64,000 nucleotides of DNA from Ruminococcus sp. (GTDB lineage Bacteria > Bacillota > Clostridia > Oscillospirales > Ruminococcaceae). The translations under genes and the position numbers were made by a program. Below, piece after piece: positions 44,419 through 53,250 of this stretch; the stretch's first letter is position 1, and each line of letters opens with the position of its first letter. The notes under the pieces are model-generated. The model made no database searches. It saw only the letters and a list, made by a program, of their open reading frames with translations, and was not told the origin of the DNA. The stretch covers positions 62,001-126,000 of the forward strand of contig JAFYUM010000003.1 of NCBI GenBank assembly GCA_017558505.1, given 5' to 3'.

Positions 44419-45215
44419 TATTTCACGTCCTTTAAAGTCAATTCCGCCATAGCCACATAATGAAGCACATCAAACTGCGGCGGAGCTTCATTTTCAAGCA
44501 TATTTCCGTGTTCATTTTCCCACAGTTTTAAATCATCGGGGGAAAGTGACGCACCTACACCACGGCAGGCTCTCATTCTGCCGTGCCAGCTTTCACGTGT
44601 AAAGGGTAGCATTACATCGTATTCCTCACGGTAGGTAACATCGAAAAATTCGAGATATTCATCGGGTACCCACATAGGCTTGCGGATTTCCCCTGAACTA
44701 TTCCAAGAGGGATTATATTTCAGAATAATATCTTCGCTTCGTGCGGCGATTTTATCTTCATAAGGAAGCCACGCCATATAGAAAATAAGAAATTTTCCGC
44801 CCTTTTTCAGCACCTTAGCAAGCTTCGGAGCAAGTTTTTTATGGTCGGGATACCAAATACATTGGCAGGCCGTAGCAATATCAAATGAATTTTCGGGGAA
44901 GTCGATTTCTTCCGCAGGGCAGGGGAGAAAGGTTATATCCATATTTTCAGCCTGTGCAAGCTGAATTGCCTGTTCAATCTGATTTGGAGAAATATCAGTG
45001 CCTGTCCATTCTGCACCGAATCGATACATATTTCGGGGGAGTACACCTGTACCCGTGCCTATATCAAGAACTTTCTGTCCTTTTACGCACAACCCACGGT
45101 CAGCGATTTTCTGATAGAATACTTCGGGGTAAATATCCCTGTATTTAGCGTAATCCTGCGAAGTTTTGCCCCAGTCGAAAGGCTTTCCGCCGTCAATGTT
45201 GCTTAATTTCTGCAT
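44418..45215 (-). CDS. class I SAM-dependent methyltransferase
   Basis: 265 residues. Rossmann motif I VLDIGTGTGVLPRNM near 50, Asp-bearing motif II TGTDISPNQIEQA near 75, and DIATACQCIWYPDHK near 110. It resembles the UbiE/COQ5-type Methyltransf_11 group that acts on small molecules. AAGGAGG precedes the ATG. It overlaps dcd by 1 nt and follows a GNAT gene by 12 nt. Substrate unknown. Confidence 0.88.
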   Translation of the reverse strand: MQKLSNIDGGKPFDWGKTSQDYAKYRDIYPEVFYQKIADRGLCVKGQKVLDIGTGTGVLPRNMYRFGAEWTGTDISPNQIEQAIQLAQAENMDITFLPCPAEEIDFPENSFDIATACQCIWYPDHKKLAPKLAKVLKKGGKFLIFYMAWLPYEDKIAARSEDIILKYNPSWNSSGEIRKPMWVPDEYLEFFDVTYREEYDVMLPFTRESWHGRMRACRGVGASLSPDDLKLWENEHGNMLENEAPPQFDVLHYVAMAELTLKDVK

Positions 45216-45227
45216 ATTCTGCCTCCT

Positions 45228-45680
45228 TTATAGACGTATCATTTTTACAAGCGGCACCCATTCATCTTCAATGATTTTTTCATCGGTATGTATGAAACCG
45301 TTACGCTGATAAAAAGTAATTCCACGTTTATTATATTCCAACGCCCATAAAAAAGACGTATTGAATTCTGTTACAGCAAATTTCAGTAGCTGAGCGCCAA
45401 TGCCCTGACTCTGAAATTGCGGCTCAACATATAGCTTTTCAATTTCAATCCCGTTAATGCGGATAATACCTTTTACAACACCATTATCGTCATAAACATA
45501 AGTATTTTTCAAAGATTCGGAATTTTCTGTATACTCAGCGGCCATATCTACTACGTTAAGTTCATTGAAATAATATGCGTCATTATGAAAGAAGGGATAA
45601 AAATTAACACGATAATTTGTTATGATTATTTCAGCAATGCGTGAAGCGTCAGACGCTTTTGAAGGTCTTATTGTTCCCAT
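45228..45680 (-). CDS. GNAT acetyltransferase
   Basis: 150 residues. GNAT signs: IRPSKASDASRIAEII at the start, IEKLYVEPQFQSQGIGAQLLKFA near 78 with the QSQGIG acetyl-CoA loop, and ITFYQRNGFIHTDEKI near the end. AAGGAG lies before the ATG. First gene of the run to rarA; the glyA terminator stands 30 bp upstream, leaving little room for a promoter. Substrate unknown. Confidence 0.88.
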   Translation of the reverse strand: MGTIRPSKASDASRIAEIIITNYRVNFYPFFHNDAYYFNELNVVDMAAEYTENSESLKNTYVYDDNGVVKGIIRINGIEIEKLYVEPQFQSQGIGAQLLKFAVTEFNTSFLWALEYNKRGITFYQRNGFIHTDEKIIEDEWVPLVKMIRL

Positions 45681-45710
45681 TAAATGCTCCTTTTTATTTT
45701 ATAAAACACA

Positions 45711-45733
45711 GGGACGGACAGAACGTCCGCCCC
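45711..45733 (-). terminator. glyA terminator close to the next start
   Basis: Hairpin of GGGGCGGAC and GTCCGTCCC type on the minus strand (one mismatch) followed by a T-containing tail. The next start is about 30 nt on, so read-through may feed the GNAT-rarA run. Confidence 0.7.
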
Positions 45734-45744
45734 TTAGGTCATTT

Positions 45745-47001
45745 TTACTTATAAAGTGGGAATTTCTCGCAGATAGCAGTAACGCCTGCACGGATTTCGT
45801 CAGCCTTGTTCTCGAAATCTGTAGCACAGAGGAAGATGTACTCAGCAATCTTCTCCATTTCCTCAACGCCAAGACCACGAGTTGTAACAGCAGGAGTACC
45901 GATTCTGATACCGCTTGTTACGAAAGGCTTTTCAGGGTCATTGTGGATAGCGTTCTTGTTAACTGTGATGAATACCTCATCAAGACGATGCTCAAGCTCC
46001 TTACCTGTGATGTTGAAAGGACGGAGGTCAACGAGCATAAGGTGGTTATCTGTACCGCCTGAAACGAGGTTGAAGCCTCTCTTGAGAAGTCCGTCAGCAA
46101 GAGCCTTAGCATTCTCAACAATCTTCTTCTGATACTCCTTGAACTCAGGCTTGAGAGCCTCACCGAAGCAAACAGCCTTAGCAGCAATTGTGTGCATGAG
46201 AGGGCCGCCCTGTGTGCCGGGGAAGATAGCGGAGTTGATCTTCTTAGCAAGATACTCATTGTTTGTGAGGATAAGACCGCCTCTTGGTCCACGGAGAGTC
46301 TTGTGAGTTGTAGTTGTTACGATGTCAGCATAAGGAACAGGTGACTCGTGAACACCAGCAGCAACAAGACCTGCAATGTGAGCCATATCAACCATAAGTA
46401 ATGCACCTACAGAACGAGCGATTTCAGAAAGCTTCTTGAAGTCGATTGCTCTTGGATAAGCGGAAGCACCTGCAACGATAAGGCGGGGTTTGTGCTTAGC
46501 AGCAAGCTTATAAACTGTATCATAGTTAATCATCTCTGTTTCATCGTCAAGACCGTATGAAACAAAGTTGAAGTATTTACCTGAAAGGTTAACGGGTGAA
46601 CCATGTGTAAGGTGACCACCGTCAGCAAGGCTCATACCGAGAACTGTATCGCCTGGCTGGAGAACAGCGAAGTAAACAGCTGTATTAGCCTGAGCGCCAG
46701 AGTGGGGCTGTACGTTAGCGTACTTTGCACCGAAAAGCTCGCAAGCTCTGTCGATAGCAATAGCCTCTACCTCGTCAACGCACTGACAACCGCCGTAGTA
46801 TCTCTTTCCAGGGTAACCCTCAGCATACTTGTTAGTGAGAACGCTTCCCATAGCAGCCATAACAGCAGGGGATACGATGTTTTCGCTTGCAATAAGCTCC
46901 AGGTTGCGGCGCTGTCTTGCAAGCTCCTTGTCCATAGCTGCACCAACAGCTTCATCATACTGGGATACAAATCCGATAGAATCCATAAGATCGTTATACA
47001 T
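45745..47001 (-). CDS. glyA: serine hydroxymethyltransferase
   Basis: PLP enzyme that converts serine and tetrahydrofolate to glycine and methylene-THF, the main source of one-carbon units for purines and thymidylate. 418 residues. [12 protein letters not shown] near 36, [17 protein letters not shown] near 54, [11 protein letters not shown] near 95, and the Schiff-base Lys in [14 protein letters not shown] near 230. AAGGAG before the ATG; own promoter at 47044-47072 and terminator. Confidence 0.96.
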   Translation of the reverse strand: MYNDLMDSIGFVSQYDEAVGAAMDKELARQRRNLELIASENIVSPAVMAAMGSVLTNKYAEGYPGKRYYGGCQCVDEVEAIAIDRACELFGAKYANVQPHSGAQANTAVYFAVLQPGDTVLGMSLADGGHLTHGSPVNLSGKYFNFVSYGLDDETEMINYDTVYKLAAKHKPRLIVAGASAYPRAIDFKKLSEIARSVGALLMVDMAHIAGLVAAGVHESPVPYADIVTTTTHKTLRGPRGGLILTNNEYLAKKINSAIFPGTQGGPLMHTIAAKAVCFGEALKPEFKEYQKKIVENAKALADGLLKRGFNLVSGGTDNHLMLVDLRPFNITGKELEHRLDEVFITVNKNAIHNDPEKPFVTSGIRIGTPAVTTRGLGVEEMEKIAEYIFLCATDFENKADEIRAGVTAICEKFPLYK

Positions 47002-47043
47002 TTTAATCTACTCCTTTTAAATGATAGCATAAACGCTTATTTA

Positions 47044-47072
47044 ATTATACACTATTTTGGAAATTAATGCAA
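47044..47072 (-). promoter_or_regulatory. glyA promoter
   Basis: TTGCAT (47067-47072) and TATAAT (47044-47049) on the minus strand, 17-bp spacing. Confidence 0.75.
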
Positions 47073-47110
47073 TAGTTTATAGAAATATTTTCTTTGAATT
47101 AAGAAAAATA

Positions 47111-48031
47111 TCAACTACTTTTTTCTGATTTATCCGGTTCAGCTTTCTTTGATTTGCCAGATACAGCTGAACAGACAGAAAAGACAATATAAATCAAAAC
47201 AGCAGCTGCAATTAGCATAACAGAATTTTTCATAAAGTTTTCTGTAAAGACTTCCATTGAAGTGGTGTATGCAGTATAAATCTGCGGCTGTTTAATTGAA
47301 AATGCTGAAAAGTAATCAGTTTTAAGAAGATATATACATGGAACTGCTCCGAAAACACCTGAACAGAGTAAAGCTGTACCAATCCAATAGAGAGCGTCTT
47401 TGATGCGTTTAAAGTTGCATACTAAAAGCAGAAGTGCAAGGAAAGCAGACGCACCAAGACAGATAATCGACAAAGTCGGGAGTTTGATATAAATCGGCTG
47501 CACTTTTTTCAGTATGCCGTGATTTACAAGAGCATTTAATTTGTATACATCGCAGTATTCCTCAATAACCTTGAAAGCGTCATTCTTTGACTTTGCAAGC
47601 TTCTGATAGTATGGGTCATTTTCGTCTTTTATCTCGTAATCTGTTTCATCAGCATATGTTTCATAGTATTCCGTAATACTTTTTTCAAGGTCAGTATTTG
47701 CAGGAATACTCTCGTACATTTTTTCATTTGCGCCGTTGAGAACAGCGAAGCCGTAGTAGATTTTTTGGCTGATTGTCATTTTAAGGTATTCATCGCTGAT
47801 ATTATTCATATAGATTTCAGCCGGAATTCCCGTATCGGCATATTTTTCCTTGAAATACTTTTCAAGCTCTTTACTTACAACGGAACTGAGATTTTTCTGT
47901 TCTGTAAGTTTTATGAGATTATCGGCAGTAACGAATTTTTTAACAGTTAAACAGCCGACTGACGCAAGTACACTAAACACAAGAAGCAGAGTGACGATAA
48001 ATGAACTGATATATGAACCTTTGCTTTTCAT
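47111..48031 (-). CDS. four-helix membrane protein of the sortase cassette
   Basis: 306 residues, no recognised domain. One membrane helix at residues about 10-32, an extracellular domain of about 145 residues rich in Tyr, Lys and Glu, then three helices (about 185-206, 216-238, 270-291) and a short charged tail. It starts 2 nt after the sortase stop and is the last gene of a three-gene transcript. The layout suggests an accessory membrane component for surface display or assembly, but there is no direct evidence. Confidence 0.6.
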   Translation of the reverse strand: MKSKGSYISSFIVTLLLVFSVLASVGCLTVKKFVTADNLIKLTEQKNLSSVVSKELEKYFKEKYADTGIPAEIYMNNISDEYLKMTISQKIYYGFAVLNGANEKMYESIPANTDLEKSITEYYETYADETDYEIKDENDPYYQKLAKSKNDAFKVIEEYCDVYKLNALVNHGILKKVQPIYIKLPTLSIICLGASAFLALLLLVCNFKRIKDALYWIGTALLCSGVFGAVPCIYLLKTDYFSAFSIKQPQIYTAYTTSMEVFTENFMKNSVMLIAAAVLIYIVFSVCSAVSGKSKKAEPDKSEKSS

Positions 48032-48033
48032 AA

Positions 48034-48720
48034 TTATTCGCCCTCCTTTTCTGTGTAGAATTCTCTCTTTGTCAGCTTGCAGACAGCACCGATTCTGCTG
48101 TCAGATGCACCGAGTAAATCTCTTTTGCAGGTGTAAATCGTAAGTCTGTCATCTTTAGTGGGGACAATATACTTTTTATTTTTGCTTGTGAACTGAATTA
48201 ATTCAGATACTTCATAGGTGAATTTACCGTAATTTGTGTATATTGTTACCTCATCGCCTTCTTTGAGTTTGTCAAGATCTGCAAAATAAGTATCAACGTG
48301 TGCTGAAATAACAGAATTTCCATTTGTTCCGAAAACGGCGGAGCTTGATGACTGGCAGGCACCGACTTCCAGAAGTTCAGTAGTTGTTCCCCAGTAAATC
48401 GGGATATTCATACCAATGGCGTCGGTATTCACAAGGGCATAGAGTTCGCCGAAAGAGGGGCGGTCAGGCTCGCCTGTTTCGGATGTTTTTCCCGTGTAAT
48501 CAGTTATAATGTCGTTTTCTTTTATAACAAGCCCCGAATCTTCATCAAGAGGATTTGATTTCAGGCTATCCATAAAAGCTATATTTATATAGGTTTTAAG
48601 CTTATCCATTGGCTTAATAGCAGCTGCAACGGTAATTCCTGCACATACAAGAGAAACCATAAAGGGAGTTATAATGTAAAGAGCAGGATTTTTACCTTTT
48701 TTCTGTGATTTATCTTTCAT
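48034..48720 (-). CDS. sortase transpeptidase
   Basis: 228 residues from the ATG at 48720 (AGAGGT upstream; a longer frame overlaps the previous gene). N-terminal membrane anchor (about 15-36), then the sortase domain with catalytic His in SAHVDTYFADLDKL near 143, Cys in TIYTCKRDL near 200 and Arg in SDSRIGAVCKL near 213. Sortases cut a C-terminal signal of a surface protein and join it to the wall or to pilin. The adjacent surface protein is the obvious substrate. Class is not clear; features lean to class C/D. Confidence 0.88.
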   Translation of the reverse strand: MKDKSQKKGKNPALYIITPFMVSLVCAGITVAAAIKPMDKLKTYINIAFMDSLKSNPLDEDSGLVIKENDIITDYTGKTSETGEPDRPSFGELYALVNTDAIGMNIPIYWGTTTELLEVGACQSSSSAVFGTNGNSVISAHVDTYFADLDKLKEGDEVTIYTNYGKFTYEVSELIQFTSKNKKYIVPTKDDRLTIYTCKRDLLGASDSRIGAVCKLTKREFYTEKEGE

Positions 48721-48721
48721 T

Positions 48722-49615
48722 TCAGACCTCTTTTCCGCCAAAGGATTTGTTTACAATGTAGGCTGTTCCAGCTATACCCATAGCGGCAAGTGCTGCGGCA
48801 AGAGAAAGGATACCACGTCTGTCATAGCCTGTAGCGGCAACAGTATCGCTGGCGGCACTTTGCGCAACAAGTTTGCCATTTTCATCTTTCATTGAAAGCA
48901 CGAAATTATCATCAGTAAGTTCATCAACACTTAAAGTCAATCCCAACTGACCTGTAATATCAGCCATACCGTCAATTATTTCAGCCTTATTGTCAATGGG
49001 AAGCTGTTTTATAAGGCTCTTGTAATCTTCGGGGGACATATTGCTTAAAAATGCTGTTTTCTGTTCTGGAGTGAGACCTGCAATATATGCTCTTTTTTCT
49101 TCAAGAGTCATTGCTGCAAATTCATTTGAGCTGATACGGTCGAAGGTTGAACCATCTGGAAGGGTAAGGGTAATTTTATCACCTTTAGATGTATTTCCGC
49201 TCTGGTCACTGTTGGAATTATTACCAGTATTTTCATCAGATGAAGTATCTGAAGCATCGTTCTTGTCAGCAGCTTCTGTTGTTGTACTGCCCTGGGACTG
49301 TTGCGGTGGAGCCGTTGTAGATGCTGGCGGAGGAGTAGGTGTGCTATAGCCGTTATCAATAAGAAGCTGGTTAATCATATCCTGATTCATACTTCTAAGA
49401 GTCGCCATATAGCTGTCAATTAACTCCGGTGGATACATTGAAGGGTCTTCATAATATTTATTCCACCCTGCCTGAATAAGGCTTTCGGGGAGTCCCAATG
49501 AACGTGCAAGAGCGGCAGCTTCTTCGGGAGTTGCTGCATTTGCACAAAATGGAGCGGTTGAAACACTCAATATAAGTGCAGTTCCTGCGAGTAATCCTAA
49601 AATTTTCCTTTTCAT
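48722..49615 (-). CDS. secreted surface protein, probable sortase substrate
   Basis: 297 residues from the ATG at 49615, after AAGGAG. Signal peptide (1-26, ending ANA), a helical N-terminal part, a Ser/Thr/Asp/Asn-rich linker (about 90-145), then a second helical part with the repeated-looking MTLEEKRAYIAGLTPEQK and NMSPEDYKSLIKQL. The C-terminus has the layout of a sorting signal: TVAATGYDRRG, a hydrophobic stretch of about 20 residues, and the tail NKSFGGKEV. The expected LPxTG is replaced by VAATG. The stop is 1 nt from the sortase ATG. Function on the surface unknown. Confidence 0.7.
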   Translation of the reverse strand: MKRKILGLLAGTALILSVSTAPFCANAATPEEAAALARSLGLPESLIQAGWNKYYEDPSMYPPELIDSYMATLRSMNQDMINQLLIDNGYSTPTPPPASTTAPPQQSQGSTTTEAADKNDASDTSSDENTGNNSNSDQSGNTSKGDKITLTLPDGSTFDRISSNEFAAMTLEEKRAYIAGLTPEQKTAFLSNMSPEDYKSLIKQLPIDNKAEIIDGMADITGQLGLTLSVDELTDDNFVLSMKDENGKLVAQSAASDTVAATGYDRRGILSLAAALAAMGIAGTAYIVNKSFGGKEV

Positions 49616-49670
49616 ATCAATTCTCCTTTTAATAACAAAACAACTCATATGGATGAATTTATACACATTA

Positions 49671-49699
49671 ATTATATCCTTTTTCATTGTGCGTGTCAA
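49671..49699 (-). promoter_or_regulatory. promoter of the sortase cassette
   Basis: Perfect TTGACA (49694-49699) and TATAAT (49671-49676) on the minus strand with 17-bp spacing; divergent from the trmB promoter 39 bp away. Confidence 0.85.
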
Positions 49700-49737
49700 G
49701 GGCAGAAAAGAATTTTCCGAAAATTTTCAAAAAAGGG

Positions 49738-49766
49738 TTGGAAAAATTCTGAATATGTGATATAAT
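49738..49766 (+). promoter_or_regulatory. trmB promoter
   Basis: TTGGAA (49738-49743) and TATAAT (49761-49766), 17-bp spacing, about 84 bp before the ATG. Confidence 0.7.
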
Positions 49767-49849
49767 ATAAATTGATGTAAAAAATTGATTTTAAACTCTG
49801 TCAGCACATTTTCAAATATAATGTGATATAACAGAATTAAGGAGTAGTT

Positions 49850-50512
49850 ATGAGAATAAGACACAAACCATGGGCAAAACCTGAGCTTGAAGCCTGCAAT
49901 TTCTATGTTAAATCCCCTACAGAGCAGAAAGGAAGGTGGACAGCACTTTTTGATATGCCTGAACGTCCCCTTTATGTTGAACTTGGCTGCGGCAAGGGTG
50001 GTTTTATATCACAGATTGCCCCTGCACATCCCGAAGTAAATTTTATTGCTATGGATATGAAGAACGAAATGCTGGTTCTCGCCAAAAGAAAGCTTGAATC
50101 GGCATATGAAGCAGCCGGATATGCTCCTGATAATGTTCGTGTGGCTATTCAGAATATTGAGCGTCTTGACCTTGCATGGGATGAAAATGACAGGGCTGAT
50201 AGAATTTATATCAATTTCTGTAATCCATGGCCCAAAGGAAAGCATAAGAAGCGTCGTCTTACGCATACAAGACAGCTTATTAATTACAAAAAATTCCTCA
50301 AAGGGGAATTATGGTTCAAGACAGACGATGATGAGCTTTTTGAGGAATCCTTTGAGTATTTTGAAGAAGCAGGATATACAATTAAATTCAGAACTTTTGA
50401 TTTGCACAGCGAAAGTGGAATTGAAAATTACATAACAGAGCATGAAAAAATGTTCAGCGACGAAGGAAAGAAGATTAAGTTCCTCATTGCAGAGCCGAAA
50501 AGGGAGGTATAA
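49850..50512 (+). CDS. trmB: tRNA (guanine46-N7)-methyltransferase
   Basis: 220 residues. SAM motif VELGCGKGGFISQIA near 44, MDMKNEM near 67, the family motif INFCNPWPKGKHKKRRL near 124, FKTDDDELFE near 158 and YITEHEKMF near 192. Makes m7G46 in the tRNA variable loop. AAGGAG-type site before the ATG. A small gene starts 1 nt after its stop. Confidence 0.95.
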   Translation: MRIRHKPWAKPELEACNFYVKSPTEQKGRWTALFDMPERPLYVELGCGKGGFISQIAPAHPEVNFIAMDMKNEMLVLAKRKLESAYEAAGYAPDNVRVAIQNIERLDLAWDENDRADRIYINFCNPWPKGKHKKRRLTHTRQLINYKKFLKGELWFKTDDDELFEESFEYFEEAGYTIKFRTFDLHSESGIENYITEHEKMFSDEGKKIKFLIAEPKREV

Positions 50513-50513
50513 T

Positions 50514-50741
50514 ATGGAGTACTGCAAGGAAACTGAAAAGTTTTCGTTTGGATTTGGTAGTGATAAGCTGGTGGGTAATACAAGTGTCAAAGATATTCAC
50601 AAGGCACAGACAACAGAAAAATCCGACAAGCAGGAAATAGCAGAAATTGCATTGAGTGCAGCTGCTGTAGTCGGTGTTACACTTCTTAAACTTAAATTTG
50701 ATAAGAAAAAGAATAAAAAATCAAAGAAAAAGAAACGCTGA
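50514..50741 (+). CDS. small Lys-rich hypothetical protein
   Basis: 75 residues from the ATG at 50514, which has AGGGAGG upstream. Middle part EIALSAAAVVGVTLLKL could be a short hydrophobic segment; the last 15 residues are almost all Lys with a few Asn, Ser and Arg. No known family. Directly after trmB (1 nt) and so cotranscribed. The pyrC promoter lies just behind its stop. Confidence 0.55.
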   Translation: MEYCKETEKFSFGFGSDKLVGNTSVKDIHKAQTTEKSDKQEIAEIALSAAAVVGVTLLKLKFDKKKNKKSKKKKR

Positions 50742-50746
50742 AAGTC

Positions 50747-50775
50747 TTTACATTTCTGATTTTATATGTTATAAT
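50747..50775 (+). promoter_or_regulatory. pyrC-pyrF promoter
   Basis: TTTACA (50747-50752) and TATAAT (50770-50775), 17-bp spacing, giving a leader of about 105 nt before pyrC. Confidence 0.75.
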
Positions 50776-50788
50776 AAAGAAAACCCCT

Positions 50789-50871
50789 GTTAATCAGAGT
50801 AATGAGGTTTGCAAGTATTATTGATAATTGCCTGTCTGAACCTCGGACAGGCTTTTATTCTGCTGATTAAC
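50789..50871 (+). promoter_or_regulatory. pyrC leader with attenuator
   Basis: Terminator hairpin 50830-50836 with 50845-50852, followed by TTTTATT. Its loop holds AACCTC (50839-50844), complementary to GAGGTT at 50804-50809, a possible antiterminator. In addition GTTAATCAG (50789-50797) pairs perfectly with CTGATTAAC (50863-50871), closing the whole leader. The arrangement fits pyrimidine-responsive attenuation as known for PyrR, but I could not match the PyrR-binding consensus firmly and no pyrR is in the window. Confidence 0.6.
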
Positions 50872-50887
50872 TAAAAAGGAGGAGCTT

Positions 50888-52156
50888 ATGTCATCAATTT
50901 TAATAAAGAATATTCGTGCCGTCGATGCAAAAAACGATATCGTTACAGACGTTTTTATCATGGACGGCAAAATTGCGGATATGGGAGAGAATATAAGTGT
51001 ACAGGCAGATGAAATAATTGACGGAGCAGGACTTGTTCTTATGCCGTCACTTTTTGATATGCACGTTCATCTTCGTGATCCCGGTTTCACTCATAAGGAA
51101 ACTATTGAAACTGGTTGTGCTGCGGCACTTGCAGGAGGTGTTACAGGAGTTCTTGCTATGCCGAATACAAAGCCAATCTGTGACAATCCCGATACAATTC
51201 GATATGTTATTGATAAATCGGCTGACACAGGAGTTGATGTTTACCCCGTTGGTTGTATCACAGGAGGAATGAGCGGAAATGGTCTTTGCGATTATGAGGC
51301 ATTGAAAGCTGCGGGATGTATATGTATTTCTGATGACGGCAGACCTGTTGAAAATGCTGAAATGATGCGTAAGGCTCTTGAACTTTCAAATGAAAACGGA
51401 CTTCTTGTTGCATCTCATTGTGAGGATTTAAGTATAATTGACGGCGGCATCATGAATAAAGGTGAAGTTTCTGAAATGCTTGGCGTCAAAGGTATGGACA
51501 GAGCTTCAGAGGATTATATCACAGCACGCGAAATGATACTTGCACAATCAGTTGATGCAAGAATACATATCTGCCACGTTTCTACAAAGGGCAGTACTGA
51601 GATGATTCGTTTTGCAAAATCACAGGGAGTTAAGGTTACCTGCGAAACAGCCCCACATTATTTTATGTTTACAGATAAGCTGCTTTTAAAGCGTGATGCT
51701 GACTACAGAATGAATCCGCCCCTTCGTACTGATGGGGACGTAAAGGCAATAATAGAGGGTATTAAAGACGGTACAATCGATTGTATCATAACTGACCATG
51801 CACCTCACGCACCACACGAAAAGGCTGATTTTGAAAAAGCTCCAAATGGTGTCCTCGGACTTGAAACATCTCTTGCGGCTACTCTTACAGCGTTATATCA
51901 CACCAATGAAATCACGCTTAATAAGCTTGTAGAGCTTATGTGTGTAAATCCAAGAAAAATTCTTGGACTTGATGTGCCCTCAATTGAAATAGGCAGTACA
52001 GCTGACCTTGTAATTGCAGATTTAAATAAAAAATGGACTGTTGACCCCGAGAAACTTCATTCTATATCTAAAAATTCTGTATTCAAGGGACAGACTCTTA
52101 CAGGAAAGGCTCTTGTTACAATTTCAAAAGGTGTCATCAGATACGATGAGAGATAA
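50888..52156 (+). CDS. pyrC: dihydroorotase
   Basis: Closes carbamoyl aspartate to dihydroorotate, third step of UMP synthesis. 422 residues, type I amidohydrolase. Metal site DMHVHLRDPGFTHKE near 56, the carboxylysine region shifted in this type, HCED near 178, HICHVS near 230, and the catalytic ITDHAPH near 304. AAAGGAGGAG before the ATG. It shares the transcript with pyrF after 44 nt. Confidence 0.95.
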   Translation: MSSILIKNIRAVDAKNDIVTDVFIMDGKIADMGENISVQADEIIDGAGLVLMPSLFDMHVHLRDPGFTHKETIETGCAAALAGGVTGVLAMPNTKPICDNPDTIRYVIDKSADTGVDVYPVGCITGGMSGNGLCDYEALKAAGCICISDDGRPVENAEMMRKALELSNENGLLVASHCEDLSIIDGGIMNKGEVSEMLGVKGMDRASEDYITAREMILAQSVDARIHICHVSTKGSTEMIRFAKSQGVKVTCETAPHYFMFTDKLLLKRDADYRMNPPLRTDGDVKAIIEGIKDGTIDCIITDHAPHAPHEKADFEKAPNGVLGLETSLAATLTALYHTNEITLNKLVELMCVNPRKILGLDVPSIEIGSTADLVIADLNKKWTVDPEKLHSISKNSVFKGQTLTGKALVTISKGVIRYDER

Positions 52157-52200
52157 AAAGGCTTATGCCATAAAAATAAATTTCACAGGAGGAATAAAAT

Positions 52201-53127
52201 ATGTCATTTGACAGACTTATTGAGAAAATCATTGAGATGAAAAATCCTACGGTGGTAGGTCTTGACCCAAAGCTTGAATACGTTCCTGAATTTATTCGCA
52301 GACGTTATCTTGAAGAGGACGGTCTTACACTCAAGGCTGCTGCAAAGGCAATTTATGAGTTCAATCAGGCTATTATCGACGAAATCTGCGATGTAGTTCC
52401 TGCTATCAAGCCGCAGGCTGCATATTACGAAATGTACGGTCATTACGGTGTAAGAGCACTCGAAAAGACAATCCGTTATGCAAAACTCAAGGGTATGTTT
52501 GTTATTACAGACGGTAAGCGTAATGACATTGGTGCAACAATGGAAGCTTATACAAATGCTCACCTTGGAACTACAGCTGTAGGTGACAGCGTTTCAGAGG
52601 CTTTTGGTGCAGATGCTCTTACAGTTAACGGATATCTCGGTACAGACGGTATTGCTCCTCTCCTTAAAGTCTGCAAGGAAAAGGATAAAGGCATTTACGT
52701 TCTTGTTAAGACTTCCAACCCTTCAAGCGGCGAATTACAGGATTTAAAACTTGAAGACGGTACACCTATTTATGCAAAAATGGGTGATCTCTGCGAAATG
52801 TGGGGAGCTGATACAATCGGTAAATATGGCTATTCAGCTGTAGGTGCAGTTGTAGGTGCTACATATCCCGAAATGCTCACAGAATTAAGAAAGAGACTTC
52901 CTCATACAATGTTCCTTGTACCCGGTTATGGTGCACAGGGCGGCGGCGCTGAAGGTTTAAAGGGCGGTTTTGATGAAAATGGTCTTGGTGCAATTGTAAA
53001 CTCCAGCCGTGCAGTTATGTGTGCATATCAGAAGGAAGGCTGCGATGAGCGTGATTTTGCAAAGGCAGCTCGCCGTGAAGTTATCCGCATGAGAGATGAC
53101 ATCACACAGTATATCAACCTTAAATAA
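52201..53127 (+). CDS. pyrF: orotidine 5'-phosphate decarboxylase (long form)
   Basis: Last step of UMP synthesis. 308 residues, the longer type II form frequent in Clostridia and actinobacteria rather than the ~235-residue form. VVGLDPKLEYVPEF at the start, PAIKPQAAYYEMYG near 63, VITDGKRNDIGATMEAY near 101 with the catalytic Asp-Lys-Asp set, and VPGYGAQGGGAEG near 240. AGGAGG before the ATG. Terminator at 53136-53175. Confidence 0.95.
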   Translation: MSFDRLIEKIIEMKNPTVVGLDPKLEYVPEFIRRRYLEEDGLTLKAAAKAIYEFNQAIIDEICDVVPAIKPQAAYYEMYGHYGVRALEKTIRYAKLKGMFVITDGKRNDIGATMEAYTNAHLGTTAVGDSVSEAFGADALTVNGYLGTDGIAPLLKVCKEKDKGIYVLVKTSNPSSGELQDLKLEDGTPIYAKMGDLCEMWGADTIGKYGYSAVGAVVGATYPEMLTELRKRLPHTMFLVPGYGAQGGGAEGLKGGFDENGLGAIVNSSRAVMCAYQKEGCDERDFAKAARREVIRMRDDITQYINLK

Positions 53128-53135
53128 AACAAATT

Positions 53136-53175
53136 CCGCACAAAGTCTGTTATTCCACAGCTTTGTGCGGTTTAT
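53136..53175 (+). terminator. pyrCF terminator
   Basis: Perfect 10-bp stem (53136-53145 with 53161-53170) followed by TTTAT. Confidence 0.8.
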
Positions 53176-53185
53176 AACGTCTGTA

Positions 53186-53214
53186 TTGACTAATTCCTGA
53201 AAATAGGATATAAT
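53186..53214 (+). promoter_or_regulatory. mrp promoter
   Basis: TTGACT (53186-53191) and TATAAT (53209-53214), 17-bp spacing. Confidence 0.75.
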
Positions 53215-53250
53215 ATATAGGTAAGAATTATTATAAAAGGAGTTATGAAA

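Noticed and set aside
50789..50871. pyrC leader named as a PyrR-binding site
   Set aside because: The purine-rich loop only loosely resembles the known PyrR consensus and no pyrR is seen, so only the attenuator structure is claimed.
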